A stretch of 18,428 nt of DNA from Anaerolineaceae bacterium (GCA_011620445.1 WOZB01000010.1:1-18428), one strand, 5' to 3'; positions 1 through 6,952 are shown, numbered from the stretch's first letter. The notes: generated from the sequence alone by a model not told the origin. Translations and numbers: made by a program.

Positions 1-855
1 CTTGCCGGGCATGTACCAACTACCCTGGTAGGCTGTGTTGACAAAAACATCGACCTTTTCAGAAACGCCAGCAGCCAGGGCTTTGGCTTCTTCATAACGT
101 GCGGCCATCTGGTCAAAAAGAATGCTTGCTTCAAGTTCCAAATTGTAGAAAGCGGCTATAAACTTACCCCACTCTGCTCTTCCAAGAGGCGAATTCTCAA
201 GGTAATCCGCGTTCAGAACCAGGGTTTGTTTGGCTTCCTTAAGTTTGGCCTCTTCAAGAACTTGCGCGTTCATATAAGGCGCCATCAATATATCCGGGCT
301 TAGTTCAATCACCTTTTCAAGGTTCAATTTGGCGCTGACGCCATCGCCGCCAACAACAGCAATCTTTCCGTTCTCGACATTCTTGCGAATGGTTTCGTTG
401 AAGGTGTAAGTGCTGTCATCAATCCCAATGACTGTATCCAACTTACCAATCTGCTCGAGCATTGGGTAATAAGTCGAAGAGAGGCTAATAATTTTCTCAA
501 TCGGGGTTTGAATAATTATCGCATTCTGCTCTACAATGTCAGGACTGCTGCCTTTTAGCACCAAAGCATATTGGAGTGCTGTTGAGCTATCAGGACTCTT
601 TACGCTCAACAGTTTGTAACCATCCTTGTATTCCAGATTGAAATACTTGGCATACTTAATTTCAACCGGGGGAGTTGAAGGGCCCACAGCAGGGGTAGTT
701 GTGGCTTCTGCTGTCGGTTCTTCCGTCGGCTCCCCGGGAACTACCTGCTCAAGTGTGCTGGTCGGCTCAATTTGGTTAGGTGCGCTGGGGATTGCCTGAC
801 AAGCCCCTAAGATCAGAACTAAAAGGATAAGTAAAATGGAAAAAGTTTTTTTCAT
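1..855 (-). CDS. btuF: Cobalamin/iron-type ABC transporter substrate-binding lipoprotein (3' end outside window)
   Basis: The reading frame runs open from an ATG at 855 to the window edge, so 285 N-terminal residues are visible and the C-terminus is missing. It starts with a lipoprotein signal (MKKTFSILLILLVLILGAC, lipobox LGAC, lipidated Cys19). A Thr/Pro/Glu-rich linker follows to about residue 65, then a periplasmic-binding fold of the FecB/BtuF type (segments such as IISLSSTYYPMLEQIG and LNLEKVIELSPDILMAP). Proteins of this class sit outside the membrane and hand a ligand to an ABC importer. A Shine-Dalgarno AGGAG lies a few bases before the ATG. The cobalamin riboswitch directly upstream makes vitamin B12 or a corrinoid precursor the likely ligand; the fold alone could equally serve ferric siderophores. 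The partner permease and ATPase would lie to the left. The role is certain at class level; the ligand is inferred from the riboswitch. Confidence 0.85.
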   Translation of the reverse strand, partial: MKKTFSILLILLVLILGACQAIPSAPNQIEPTSTLEQVVPGEPTEEPTAEATTTPAVGPSTPPVEIKYAKYFNLEYKDGYKLLSVKSPDSSTALQYALVLKGSSPDIVEQNAIIIQTPIEKIISLSSTYYPMLEQIGKLDTVIGIDDSTYTFNETIRKNVENGKIAVVGGDGVSAKLNLEKVIELSPDILMAPYMNAQVLEEAKLKEAKQTLVLNADYLENSPLGRAEWGKFIAAFYNLELEASILFDQMAARYEEAKALAAGVSEKVDVFVNTAYQGSWYMPGK

Positions 856-870
856 GGTCTCCTCGCCATT

Positions 871-905
871 AAAAAATTAAACCCAACCTGTCTCAGATTG
901 GGTTT
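871..905 (-). terminator. Intrinsic terminator of the cobalamin riboswitch expression platform
   Basis: On the minus strand a 12-bp stem (AAACCCAATCTG pairing with CAGGTTGGGTTT, one G-T wobble, 3-nt loop) at 905-879 is followed by AA and six Ts. It lies between the aptamer and the Shine-Dalgarno of the binding-protein gene, the usual place for a riboswitch-controlled attenuator. Cobalamin binding would be expected to favour it and stop transcription before the gene. Confidence 0.85.
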
Positions 906-960
906 AAGGAGTAAAGCCTGCGAGAAACCGCCTCCTTATCCGAGAAGGTTATGGATTTTT

Positions 961-1086
961 CCTGAGGCAGACTTCCTGACTAATGAGTGCTTAAAACAAG
1001 TCTCAATTTACAGTTGCGGTACAGTGTTGGACTTTCACCAACTTCCGTCTTTACTCCCTGGCTTCCGGGCATCGGGTTACCTCAGG
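961..1086 (-). promoter_or_regulatory. Cobalamin (B12) riboswitch aptamer
   Basis: Read on the minus strand, the segment carries the hallmarks of the cobalamin riboswitch. There is a core with GGTGAAAGTCC followed by CCGCAACTGTAA, and a B12 box AGTCAGGAAGTCTGCC at 980-965. The closing helix P1 is a perfect 7-bp pairing of CCTGAGG (1086-1080) with CCTCAGG (967-961). The expression platform fills 906-960 and ends in the terminator hairpin at 871-905. The RNA senses adenosyl- or another cobalamin and would repress the downstream uptake gene when the vitamin is plentiful. A spurious plus-strand reading frame (898-1209) crosses this RNA and should not be annotated. Confidence 0.95.
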
Positions 1087-1109
1087 TTTGGTTTTAAATG
1101 TGCTTTACA

Positions 1110-1138
1110 AAGATACCATTTTCTGGAAGCTCCGTCAA
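1110..1138 (-). promoter_or_regulatory. Sigma-70-type promoter of the riboswitch transcript
   Basis: On the minus strand, TTGACG (1138-1133) and TATCTT (1115-1110) are separated by 17 bp. Transcription would begin near 1103, about 17 nt before the riboswitch P1 helix. The spacing and position fit very well; no experimental start is known. Confidence 0.7.
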
Positions 1139-1147
1139 TTCAGCTTG

Positions 1148-1192
1148 GACACTTTACCAATTTTTGTGTAGACACTTTACCAATTTTTGTGT
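1148..1192. repeat. Two tandem copies of a 23-bp unit upstream of the riboswitch promoter
   Basis: The 22-nt core beginning GACACTTTACC and ending ATTTTTGTGT occurs at 1148-1169 and again, identically, at 1171-1192, one extra base apart. Each copy has short inverted ends (ACAC...GTGT), and the junction at 1166-1175 reads GTGTAGACAC, a near-palindrome. The array starts 10 bp upstream of the -35 box of the minus-strand promoter and ends 32 bp before the peptidase start on the plus strand. A regulator site for either gene or a remnant of a mobile-element end are both possible. Confidence 0.8.
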
Positions 1193-1224
1193 TTGAAATG
1201 CTCCTTTAAGCGTAAACTTGTGCT

Positions 1225-1854
1225 ATGCCAAAAGCAAGCCTGAATTCACTGACAGAGACTGACCTGGCTGCTTTTCAATCACTTCAAGCCGGTAACAATT
1301 GCGGTTTGCATGCCCTAAGCGCGGCCATCCGCTTGCTCACCAATGTCGAGATTGCTCCCCGTCAGCTGATTGAGGAGACTAATCGCCTCTGGTGGCGCGG
1401 TCGATTTTTCCGTGTTTTCCCCTCATGGGCTATCACCCCACAGCAGCTTTCCCGCCTGGCATATTACCTGGCAAAACGCGAAAACCTGCCAATTACCTCC
1501 CAGGTGCTGCATCTATCGACGCAAGTTCTTCAGAATTTACTATCTGATCGAAACCTGGCCTGTATAGTCACAATCTATTGGCTGCCGGGAAAAGCACCAT
1601 CGATTTACCACTGGAACAGCCCTCAGAACGTCAACGAACATCATGGCCTGGAAGGTCACACTATGCTTTTTGCCGCCTACGACCCCTCCCATTACAACGG
1701 TGGAGTGAACACTCCCTGGGGTTTCATTAATTCTTGGGTTGATCGCAGCTCGGGTTTATTTTGGATGGAAAATGAAGCCTTTGAGAAATCGTGGGGCATT
1801 CCGCTGCCGGTAATCGGCCATCATGCTGCCACAATTCTCTCTCTCAACGAATAA
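1225..1854 (+). CDS. Putative papain/C39-like cysteine peptidase, cytoplasmic
   Basis: This is a 209-residue protein with no signal peptide or membrane segment. The N-terminal motif QAGNNCGLHALSAAIRLL places a Gln (Q21) five residues before a Cys (C26) at the head of a helix, as in papain-fold peptidases, including the C39 group. A His (H145, in EGHTMLFAAYD) and an Asn in FINSW (N169) complete a plausible Cys-His-Asn triad. The order Q-C-H-N and the NSW motif match the fold, but the rest of the sequence does not match a family I can name. Activity is therefore inferred from motifs. There is no Shine-Dalgarno; TAAACT lies exactly 6 nt before the ATG, which suggests a leaderless mRNA. It is transcribed away from the cobalamin transporter gene and convergently with yigZ. 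No partner or inhibitor gene is adjacent. Confidence 0.6.
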   Translation: MPKASLNSLTETDLAAFQSLQAGNNCGLHALSAAIRLLTNVEIAPRQLIEETNRLWWRGRFFRVFPSWAITPQQLSRLAYYLAKRENLPITSQVLHLSTQVLQNLLSDRNLACIVTIYWLPGKAPSIYHWNSPQNVNEHHGLEGHTMLFAAYDPSHYNGGVNTPWGFINSWVDRSSGLFWMENEAFEKSWGIPLPVIGHHAATILSLNE

Positions 1855-1881
1855 GTCCCCAAATCGCATATATTTCTTACG

Positions 1882-2547
1882 CTATGAAACTGGAAAACTA
1901 TTTTCAGGATTCTCACCCAAAATCTCGAGGGCTACTTGCCCACGCGTGAGATCCTGAAGGTCGTTAGTGAAAGCATCAAGGCGAGCCTTTTGCAGCCTTA
2001 GGCTCAATCTGACTTCATCAGTAAAGCTTTTATCCAGTTCTAACCCTTCGTATTTACCTGCTAAATTCAAGATCTGGTCAAACAAACTATAGGGTAAACG
2101 CAGGCTGATGTCGATAGTGTGCACCAGCCTGGCAATTTTTGTCTCTTTTAAGACAGCTTTGGCCGCTTCGGTGTAGGCCCTCACCAGACCGCCGGTTCCA
2201 AGTTTTGTACCGCCAAAATAACGCGTCACCACCAGGGCAACGTTCCCCAGTCCACTACCCTGCAGAACGCGCAGAACAGGCTGGCCAGCTGTTCCAGCCG
2301 GTTCACCGGCATCACTGGCATGCGTAATCACCGACCGTCCATGACCGATAATAAATGCCGGCACGTGATGGCTCGCATCCAAGTAGGCCAAACTGATTTC
2401 TTTGATAAAATCGCGGGCTGCCTCTATACTTTCAGCAGGAGCCAGCGAAGCAATGAAACGGGAATGTTCAACCTCAATTTCAGCCTGTGCCCTTCCCGCA
2501 GGAACTAAGCGATCCCCGGCTGCCAGGGCATCCGATTTTTTCGTCAT
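1882..2547 (-). CDS. yigZ: YigZ/IMPACT family protein (UPF0029)
   Basis: With the chosen start this is a 221-residue protein, close to the usual length of the family. It contains the family block around HASDAGEPAGTAGQPVL and the strongly conserved VTRYFGGTKLGTGGLVRAY. The N-terminal half is the IMPACT domain. The C-terminal half (about residues 150-221) fits the ferredoxin-like second domain (DUF1949). Bacterial members are cytosolic and have been linked to translation, but their biochemical role is unsettled. The frame can be extended to an ATG at 2598, but the extra 17 residues look non-coding and the family aligns from the ATG at 2547. There a TATGAT box lies 6 nt before the ATG and no Shine-Dalgarno is present, again pointing to a leaderless transcript. 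The gene converges on the peptidase gene with a 27-bp gap. Confidence 0.88.
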   Translation of the reverse strand: MTKKSDALAAGDRLVPAGRAQAEIEVEHSRFIASLAPAESIEAARDFIKEISLAYLDASHHVPAFIIGHGRSVITHASDAGEPAGTAGQPVLRVLQGSGLGNVALVVTRYFGGTKLGTGGLVRAYTEAAKAVLKETKIARLVHTIDISLRLPYSLFDQILNLAGKYEGLELDKSFTDEVRLSLRLQKARLDAFTNDLQDLTRGQVALEILGENPENSFPVS

Positions 2548-2613
2548 GCAGCAATCATAAACGATAATCTGACCTATGCAGCCTATTCTGGATGTCATTT
2601 TCGATAGCCAATT

Positions 2614-2829
2614 TTGATTTATTATGCGGTTCTGAATCTCGGAGGGGCTCTAATTTACCTCGTCGATAAGCTGAAAACGATGGGCCCACGCTGGCGCATC
2701 TCCGAAAAGACCCTTCTGCTGCCTGCCGTGATTGGCGGTGCTTTCGGAGGATTGCTGGGGACGTTGGTTTTCATCCACAGACCTGCAACTCCAGGTTTTG
2801 GGCAATCAATGGCATCTTCGAAGCTTTGA
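2614..2829 (+). pseudogene. DUF1294 small membrane protein, probably frame-disrupted at the 3' end
   Basis: The frame starts at a TTG (an in-frame stop at 2605 prevents a longer start) and encodes 71 residues. The N-terminal helix, IYLVDKLKTMGPRWRISEKT and the glycine-rich second helix followed by LVFIHRPATPGF match the DUF1294 family, in which these blocks occur in this order. After that Phe, family members normally continue through another hydrophobic helix. Here frame 1 gives GQSMASSKL and stops. A different plus-strand frame reads RFWAINGIFEALNQ across the same bases, which looks more like a continuation. I therefore suspect a frameshift around 2765-2800, though a naturally short or degenerate member is possible. 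The function of the family is unknown. It is divergent from yigZ. Confidence 0.6.
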
Positions 2830-2872
2830 ACCAGCTAACTCACAAGAAATGGGTTGATCACCGTCCTTCCAA

Positions 2873-2917
2873 TTTAATAAATCCACTTCCCATTTAACAA
2901 ATCCACGACAAATCCAC
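2873..2917. repeat. Three AAATCCAC repeats just upstream of the rel-like promoter
   Basis: AATCCAC occurs at 2880, 2900 and 2911, spaced 20 and 11 bp, about two and one helical turns. The first two copies share a longer block, TTTAA(T/C)AAATCCAC. The array ends about 8 bp before the -35 box at 2925, so it is well placed for a DNA-binding regulator. It could also be leftover from local duplication in an AT-rich spacer. Confidence 0.6.
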
Positions 2918-2924
2918 TTCGCCA

Positions 2925-2954
2925 TTAACATATCACGGTTCTATCGTATATAAT
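2925..2954 (+). promoter_or_regulatory. Sigma-70-type promoter of the Rel-like gene
   Basis: TTAACA (2925-2930) and a perfect TATAAT (2949-2954) are separated by 18 bp. The start would fall near 2961, giving a leader of about 30 nt before the ATG at 2991. Confidence 0.75.
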
Positions 2955-2990
2955 TGTTTAATTAAAATATATTGGCATTGATTGAGAGTT

Positions 2991-4844
2991 ATGGTTGAAA
3001 TAGAGCAGATCTATGAGATTAGGCCGCAGATCGCGGATGAGTTTCAGGTGGGTTCCTTTGAGCCCCGCACTGAAGCTATGCAGCGCGCCTGGGAATGGGG
3101 TAAAAAAGTTCATGGAGGCCAACTTCGGCTCTCCGGTGAACCTTACTTCGAAACCCATTGTGGCTGGGTGGCCGCCTTCGTAGATAAATTGGTCAATATC
3201 GAATCCTGGACCATCGCCGCCCTCCTGCACGACTCTATCGAAGACCGCGGTGGCACATTGGAAGAAATCCGCGACCTTTTCCCCGGCCAGTTGGGCCTTG
3301 AAGTTTCGCACATCATCGATGGCGTCACCAAGATGTCCAATCCGCGAGACGGCAGCAACCGGGAAATCGAAACCCTGCGAAAAATCGCCATGTTCCGCGA
3401 CCCGGCAGTCTTTGTTGTCAAACTGGCGGACAAATCCCATAATTTGATGACCTTGCAGCACATGTCGGTTGGCAAGCAGTGGCAAAAAGCTACTGAAGCC
3501 ATCCGCGCTTACGGTAAACTGGCCGGCATCCTTAATTGCTACCGCTGGCGCCGCTGGATCGAGGACATGGCTTTCCCTTATGCTGAATCCCAAGCCTATT
3601 CCAGGGTACGCTCACAAATTGACAGCGACCCCCGCCTAAATGTTGATTTCATCCGCTATTATCTTGGGGAACTCGGCAAGCTGATGCAGAGAGAAGACAT
3701 CGATGGCCAGGTCCGTATCGTCGTTAATGGTTATTGGCAGTCCTGGGATAAATTGCAGCGCATGGCCAGAGCCCGGCGCACATCCCTGGAAAACTTCTCC
3801 GCCCTCAACGACCTGGTCAGTTTTCGTATGCTTGTGCGTTCTACGGAACTGGCAAAATGCTATCAGCTACTTGCCCGGGTCAACCAGTATTTTGGCAAAA
3901 CTATTGACCAGGACCGTTTTGATGATTACCTGGCGGACCCTCAGAATGGATATCGTGCCATCCAGGTTACCAGTTGGGTGCCAGGTGCGGGTGCCATTGA
4001 AGTTGCCATCACCACTGAAGAATTCGAAGGTGAAAACACATGGGGCGTCATTTACTGCATCAACAATCAAAAACCCATCACCCAATACCGCCCTATCCAG
4101 GTGCTTACCCCTTACGGAGGCACGCGCTTCCTGCCTGAGGGCAGCACTGTACTGGATGGCGTTGCCGCAGTGCAGGAGTTCTACCTCGACAAAATCCATT
4201 CCGTGCTTGTTAATGGCGTTGAACGCAACCTCTATGACCCGTTGGATCCCGGCGATGTGATTGAGGTCATCACCACCGGCACCCACATCACACCAATCCC
4301 GGATTGGCTGAACCACAGCAATAGCTACACCGCCCGGCGCTTACGAACAGTACTGGCTATGGTGGGGCTCAAAAAAGCCAGTCGTGCTGGCAGGAAAATT
4401 ATTCATCCCATCCTTGCCAAACGTGGCTTATTGGACCTTGAAGACGTACAGTCACTTGAACCCAGCCGCATCGAATCGCTGCTTGGATTGCTGGCCTGCG
4501 CCAACCTGGATGACCTCTATTCTGCTGTTGGGGATGATTCCATCTACATCAACGAGTTGGAGAATGCCCTCGACCTGGTCGGCATCTCACAAACCTCACT
4601 TGGGTGGACTACTGTGGAAGTAGAAGGTTCAGTCGACTCTAACCGTCCGGGTGCCCTGGCTTATTTTGCCAGCCTGGTAGGCGATGCTGGCGCCAACATC
4701 ATCCGGACTGTCAACACAACTTCCGCGAGCGGTCATTTTTCACTGCGCATGGTCCTGAATGGCCTTAACGGGGAACAAAAAACAAAACTCCGTGATCTGT
4801 TTGACAAGAGCCGCTTCCCGCTCATCAAGGTAGAAATCGTTTAG
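2991..4844 (+). CDS. RelA/SpoT-like protein: intact (p)ppGpp hydrolase domain, degenerate synthetase domain, TGS and ACT domains
   Basis: This 617-residue protein has the Rel domain order but is shorter than typical long Rel proteins (over 700). The HD hydrolase domain (about 30-200) keeps all expected metal and catalytic positions: R46, H56, H80-D81, E84-D85 and D147 within KLADKSHN. The synthetase-like domain (about 235-365) keeps NDLVSFR, DRFDDY and NGY. It has NGYWQ where GRxK binds nucleotide, Q325 where the His of NGYQSLH belongs, and IEVAITT in place of EIQIRT. TGS (about 368-430) and C-terminal ACT (about 540-617) follow. From family knowledge it should degrade (p)ppGpp; loss of synthesis is inferred. 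A TTG at 2982 in frame is an alternative start; I prefer the ATG because no ribosome site supports the TTG. The gene has its own promoter and converges on alr. Confidence 0.85.
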   Translation: MVEIEQIYEIRPQIADEFQVGSFEPRTEAMQRAWEWGKKVHGGQLRLSGEPYFETHCGWVAAFVDKLVNIESWTIAALLHDSIEDRGGTLEEIRDLFPGQLGLEVSHIIDGVTKMSNPRDGSNREIETLRKIAMFRDPAVFVVKLADKSHNLMTLQHMSVGKQWQKATEAIRAYGKLAGILNCYRWRRWIEDMAFPYAESQAYSRVRSQIDSDPRLNVDFIRYYLGELGKLMQREDIDGQVRIVVNGYWQSWDKLQRMARARRTSLENFSALNDLVSFRMLVRSTELAKCYQLLARVNQYFGKTIDQDRFDDYLADPQNGYRAIQVTSWVPGAGAIEVAITTEEFEGENTWGVIYCINNQKPITQYRPIQVLTPYGGTRFLPEGSTVLDGVAAVQEFYLDKIHSVLVNGVERNLYDPLDPGDVIEVITTGTHITPIPDWLNHSNSYTARRLRTVLAMVGLKKASRAGRKIIHPILAKRGLLDLEDVQSLEPSRIESLLGLLACANLDDLYSAVGDDSIYINELENALDLVGISQTSLGWTTVEVEGSVDSNRPGALAYFASLVGDAGANIIRTVNTTSASGHFSLRMVLNGLNGEQKTKLRDLFDKSRFPLIKVEIV

Positions 4845-4868
4845 TCCCTGCTGATTTACAGTTGAATA

Positions 4869-5978
4869 TTATTGAATATAGATTCGGGGGAGGCGTTCGG
4901 CCAGCCCGCAAGTTACCTCATAATTGATGGTTTTCCAGCGTTTGGCTACTTCATCCACCGTGATGGCCTGCTTGCCCTGGCTGCCGATCAACACCACTTC
5001 ATCGCCAACTTTTACACCCTTCACCCTGTCAAGCTGTAACATACATTGATCCATGCACACTCGCCCTACTACGTTGACGCGTTTACCGCCTACCAATACT
5101 TGTTGGTGGTTCACCCGGCGAAAACCGTCACCATAACCAATCGGGATGACACCGATGGTTTCATTCCGCGTAGTGGTATAGATCGAGCCGTAACTGATGC
5201 CTTGTCCAGGGGGAAACTTGTGTATCTGGATAATCCTGGCTTTCCAAGATAAAGCCTGTCTGAAGGTTTTATCTAGTTCCATGCTTGGGGCTGGCGCCAT
5301 TCCGTAGAGAACGTCTCCTGGCCGCACCAAGTTATACCAGGATTGGGGGAAATTGAAAATTGCAGCAGAATTGGCAGCATGGACTACACCAGGTTTCAAT
5401 CCTTCAGCATCGAGCTCGGCCAGAACTTCCTCAAATCGGGCGATTTGCTTTGGTGTACTGGGGTTGTCGGGTTCGTCGGCCCGGGCGAAATGCGTGAAGA
5501 TGCCATCCACACTAATAGGGCTGTCTTGCAGACTCTTGAGAAAAGGTTTCACGTTCTGCGCTTCCATACCCAGGCGGCCCATGCCTGTTTCAACCTTTAC
5601 ATGGGCATGCAAGGTACCACCCAGCATTTTGGCGTATTCGATATATTGCTTGGTCAGGTTTTCATCAATGAGTGAAACCGTGATGTTCTGTTCGATGGCT
5701 TCCGGAATTTTGGCTGGCGGTGTGTAACCCAGGACCAGAATTTTGGCTGATATCCCTGCTCGTCGCAATGTCAGAGCCTCTTCGGTTCGAGCCACCCCCA
5801 ACCAGGTAGCCCCGCCAGCGATGGCGGCCTGGGCGCAAGGCCTTGCCCCGTGCCCATAAGCGTTTGCCTTGATCACAGCCATCACTTCTGTCCCGGTTAA
5901 CTGCTTGATCCGGGCGGTATTGTCGTGAATGGCATTTAAGTCAATTTCTAACCAGGTGGAATAGCTGTTTATTTCCAT
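4869..5978 (-). CDS. alr: Alanine racemase
   Basis: This is a PLP enzyme that interconverts L- and D-alanine for peptidoglycan, acting in the cytosol. From the ATG at 5978 it has 369 residues, the usual size. The PLP lysine is in AVIKANAYGHGA (K37). The carbamylated-lysine region is HVKVETGMGRLG (K128), and the catalytic Tyr is in GISYGSIY (Y263). GRVCMDQ and the end CGLAERLPRIY are also standard. The frame opens at a TTG at 5996, but a TATAAT at 6004-5999 would start transcription around 5992, so the ATG is the better start. It follows the sortase gene on the same strand by about 47 bp and may be transcribed both with it and from its own promoter. The alternative of a different fold type III enzyme is unlikely given the motifs. 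Confidence 0.95.
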   Translation of the reverse strand: MEINSYSTWLEIDLNAIHDNTARIKQLTGTEVMAVIKANAYGHGARPCAQAAIAGGATWLGVARTEEALTLRRAGISAKILVLGYTPPAKIPEAIEQNITVSLIDENLTKQYIEYAKMLGGTLHAHVKVETGMGRLGMEAQNVKPFLKSLQDSPISVDGIFTHFARADEPDNPSTPKQIARFEEVLAELDAEGLKPGVVHAANSAAIFNFPQSWYNLVRPGDVLYGMAPAPSMELDKTFRQALSWKARIIQIHKFPPGQGISYGSIYTTTRNETIGVIPIGYGDGFRRVNHQQVLVGGKRVNVVGRVCMDQCMLQLDRVKGVKVGDEVVLIGSQGKQAITVDEVAKRWKTINYEVTCGLAERLPRIYIQ

Positions 5979-5998
5979 GCTTGTGAAAACCTGCAAGA

Positions 5999-6004
5999 AT
6001 TATA
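5999..6004 (-). promoter_or_regulatory. Possible -10 box of alr
   Basis: A perfect TATAAT on the minus strand lies in the short gap between the sortase gene and alr. I cannot find a convincing -35 hexamer at the right distance, so this is a weak call. Confidence 0.35.
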
Positions 6005-6025
6005 CCTTGCGGGAGATTAATGATT

Positions 6026-6952
6026 TTAAGGATTTAGCGGAACTAATTTGCCGATGACTACGTAACGCGTGTCTTCTGTTGCGTAATCGCAGGTGAACAA
6101 AGAAACGATTCTGTCTTCTTCAGAAAGGACAACCTCGCTCTGGAAATTACTTAATCGTCTGGCTTCGCTAATGTATTGTTCCCTGGCTTCCTGAGTGTCA
6201 AAATTGAAGTCAATTTGGCCGATTTTCTGCGGTGTCGTCATATAAGCCGCAAATACATCCACCCGGTAAATCTGCTCCGCGGTAAGCACGTAAATGGTAT
6301 TGTGGTCAGGAAAATAGTTGGGATCTTTGTAGCGTTCGAGGTCATTGAACATCGAACCATCTTTCGTATTGTGGCCATAAATGAGCGTGTGTCCATCGCT
6401 GAAATCGCGTCGGTTGCGATAGTCCATAAAAATAGAACCCAGCTTATTCACCTCGTTGCTCACCAGTCGGGTGAGATAGTAAGCGTTGTCTCTTCCTTGC
6501 ACAAATGGATAGCTGATTTGAGTATTCTCACTGAAAATCCAACCAATGGCATCCGGGTTGATACTTGTTAGGCGATCAAAGTTAATATTCAGCAATTTTC
6601 GTATACGCTGGTAATCCAATTGGTCAGCAGAGGGCGTTTCAGCCGGCTCGCTGCTTGAAAGGCTCGCGGAATGACCAGTTTGAGAATTTAGCTCCGGTAC
6701 CGCCTGCGTTTGAATAGTCATCCGAGAATCCACTTGATCAGTTCCCGAATTATTCACATTCATGATGACGGTATTGGCTATCTCAGCATAAGCATCCACC
6801 CCATGCCGATAGACCTGGTATTCCCTGTAGAACAAAAACCCACTGACCATCGCAATCAGCAGAAAAATAAAACTAATTCCGCGCAGAATCAGAGTTTTGG
6901 TTAAGGAATCGTTTGGGCTTTGATGACTCGAAGGTTTGTTGGTCATGTCCAT
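6026..6952 (-). CDS. Class B sortase, membrane anchored
   Basis: Sortases cut a sorting motif in secreted proteins and join them to the cell wall or to each other. This 308-residue protein has a short charged N-terminus, one membrane segment (about residues 21-41), a Ser/Thr-rich spacer (about 60-110) and a sortase domain. The catalytic residues are H194 in TLIYGHNTKDGSMF, C288 in SLFTCDY and R296 in TEDTRYVVIG. The long spacing around the His and the GHNTKDGSMF block are typical of the SrtB class. No sorting-signal protein is present in the window, so its substrate is unknown. It precedes alr on the same strand, an association that fits wall metabolism. The start could be the ATG at 6952 or the one at 6946; neither has a clear Shine-Dalgarno. 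Confidence 0.9.
   Translation of the reverse strand: MDMTNKPSSHQSPNDSLTKTLILRGISFIFLLIAMVSGFLFYREYQVYRHGVDAYAEIANTVIMNVNNSGTDQVDSRMTIQTQAVPELNSQTGHSASLSSSEPAETPSADQLDYQRIRKLLNINFDRLTSINPDAIGWIFSENTQISYPFVQGRDNAYYLTRLVSNEVNKLGSIFMDYRNRRDFSDGHTLIYGHNTKDGSMFNDLERYKDPNYFPDHNTIYVLTAEQIYRVDVFAAYMTTPQKIGQIDFNFDTQEAREQYISEARRLSNFQSEVVLSEEDRIVSLFTCDYATEDTRYVVIGKLVPLNP

Noticed and set aside
898..1209. 103-residue plus-strand reading frame
   Set aside because: It lies over the cobalamin riboswitch, its platform and promoter on the opposite strand; the protein resembles nothing and has no ribosome site.
2873..2917. Short repeats considered as a CRISPR array
   Set aside because: Units are 8-14 nt with irregular 11- and 20-bp spacing; no cas gene is present. 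The same applies to the tandem repeat at 1148-1192.
3703..4260. 185-residue frame inside the Rel-like gene, and other long antisense frames in metH and the galactosidase gene
   Set aside because: They are shadows of well-supported genes, with unlikely composition and no family motifs.
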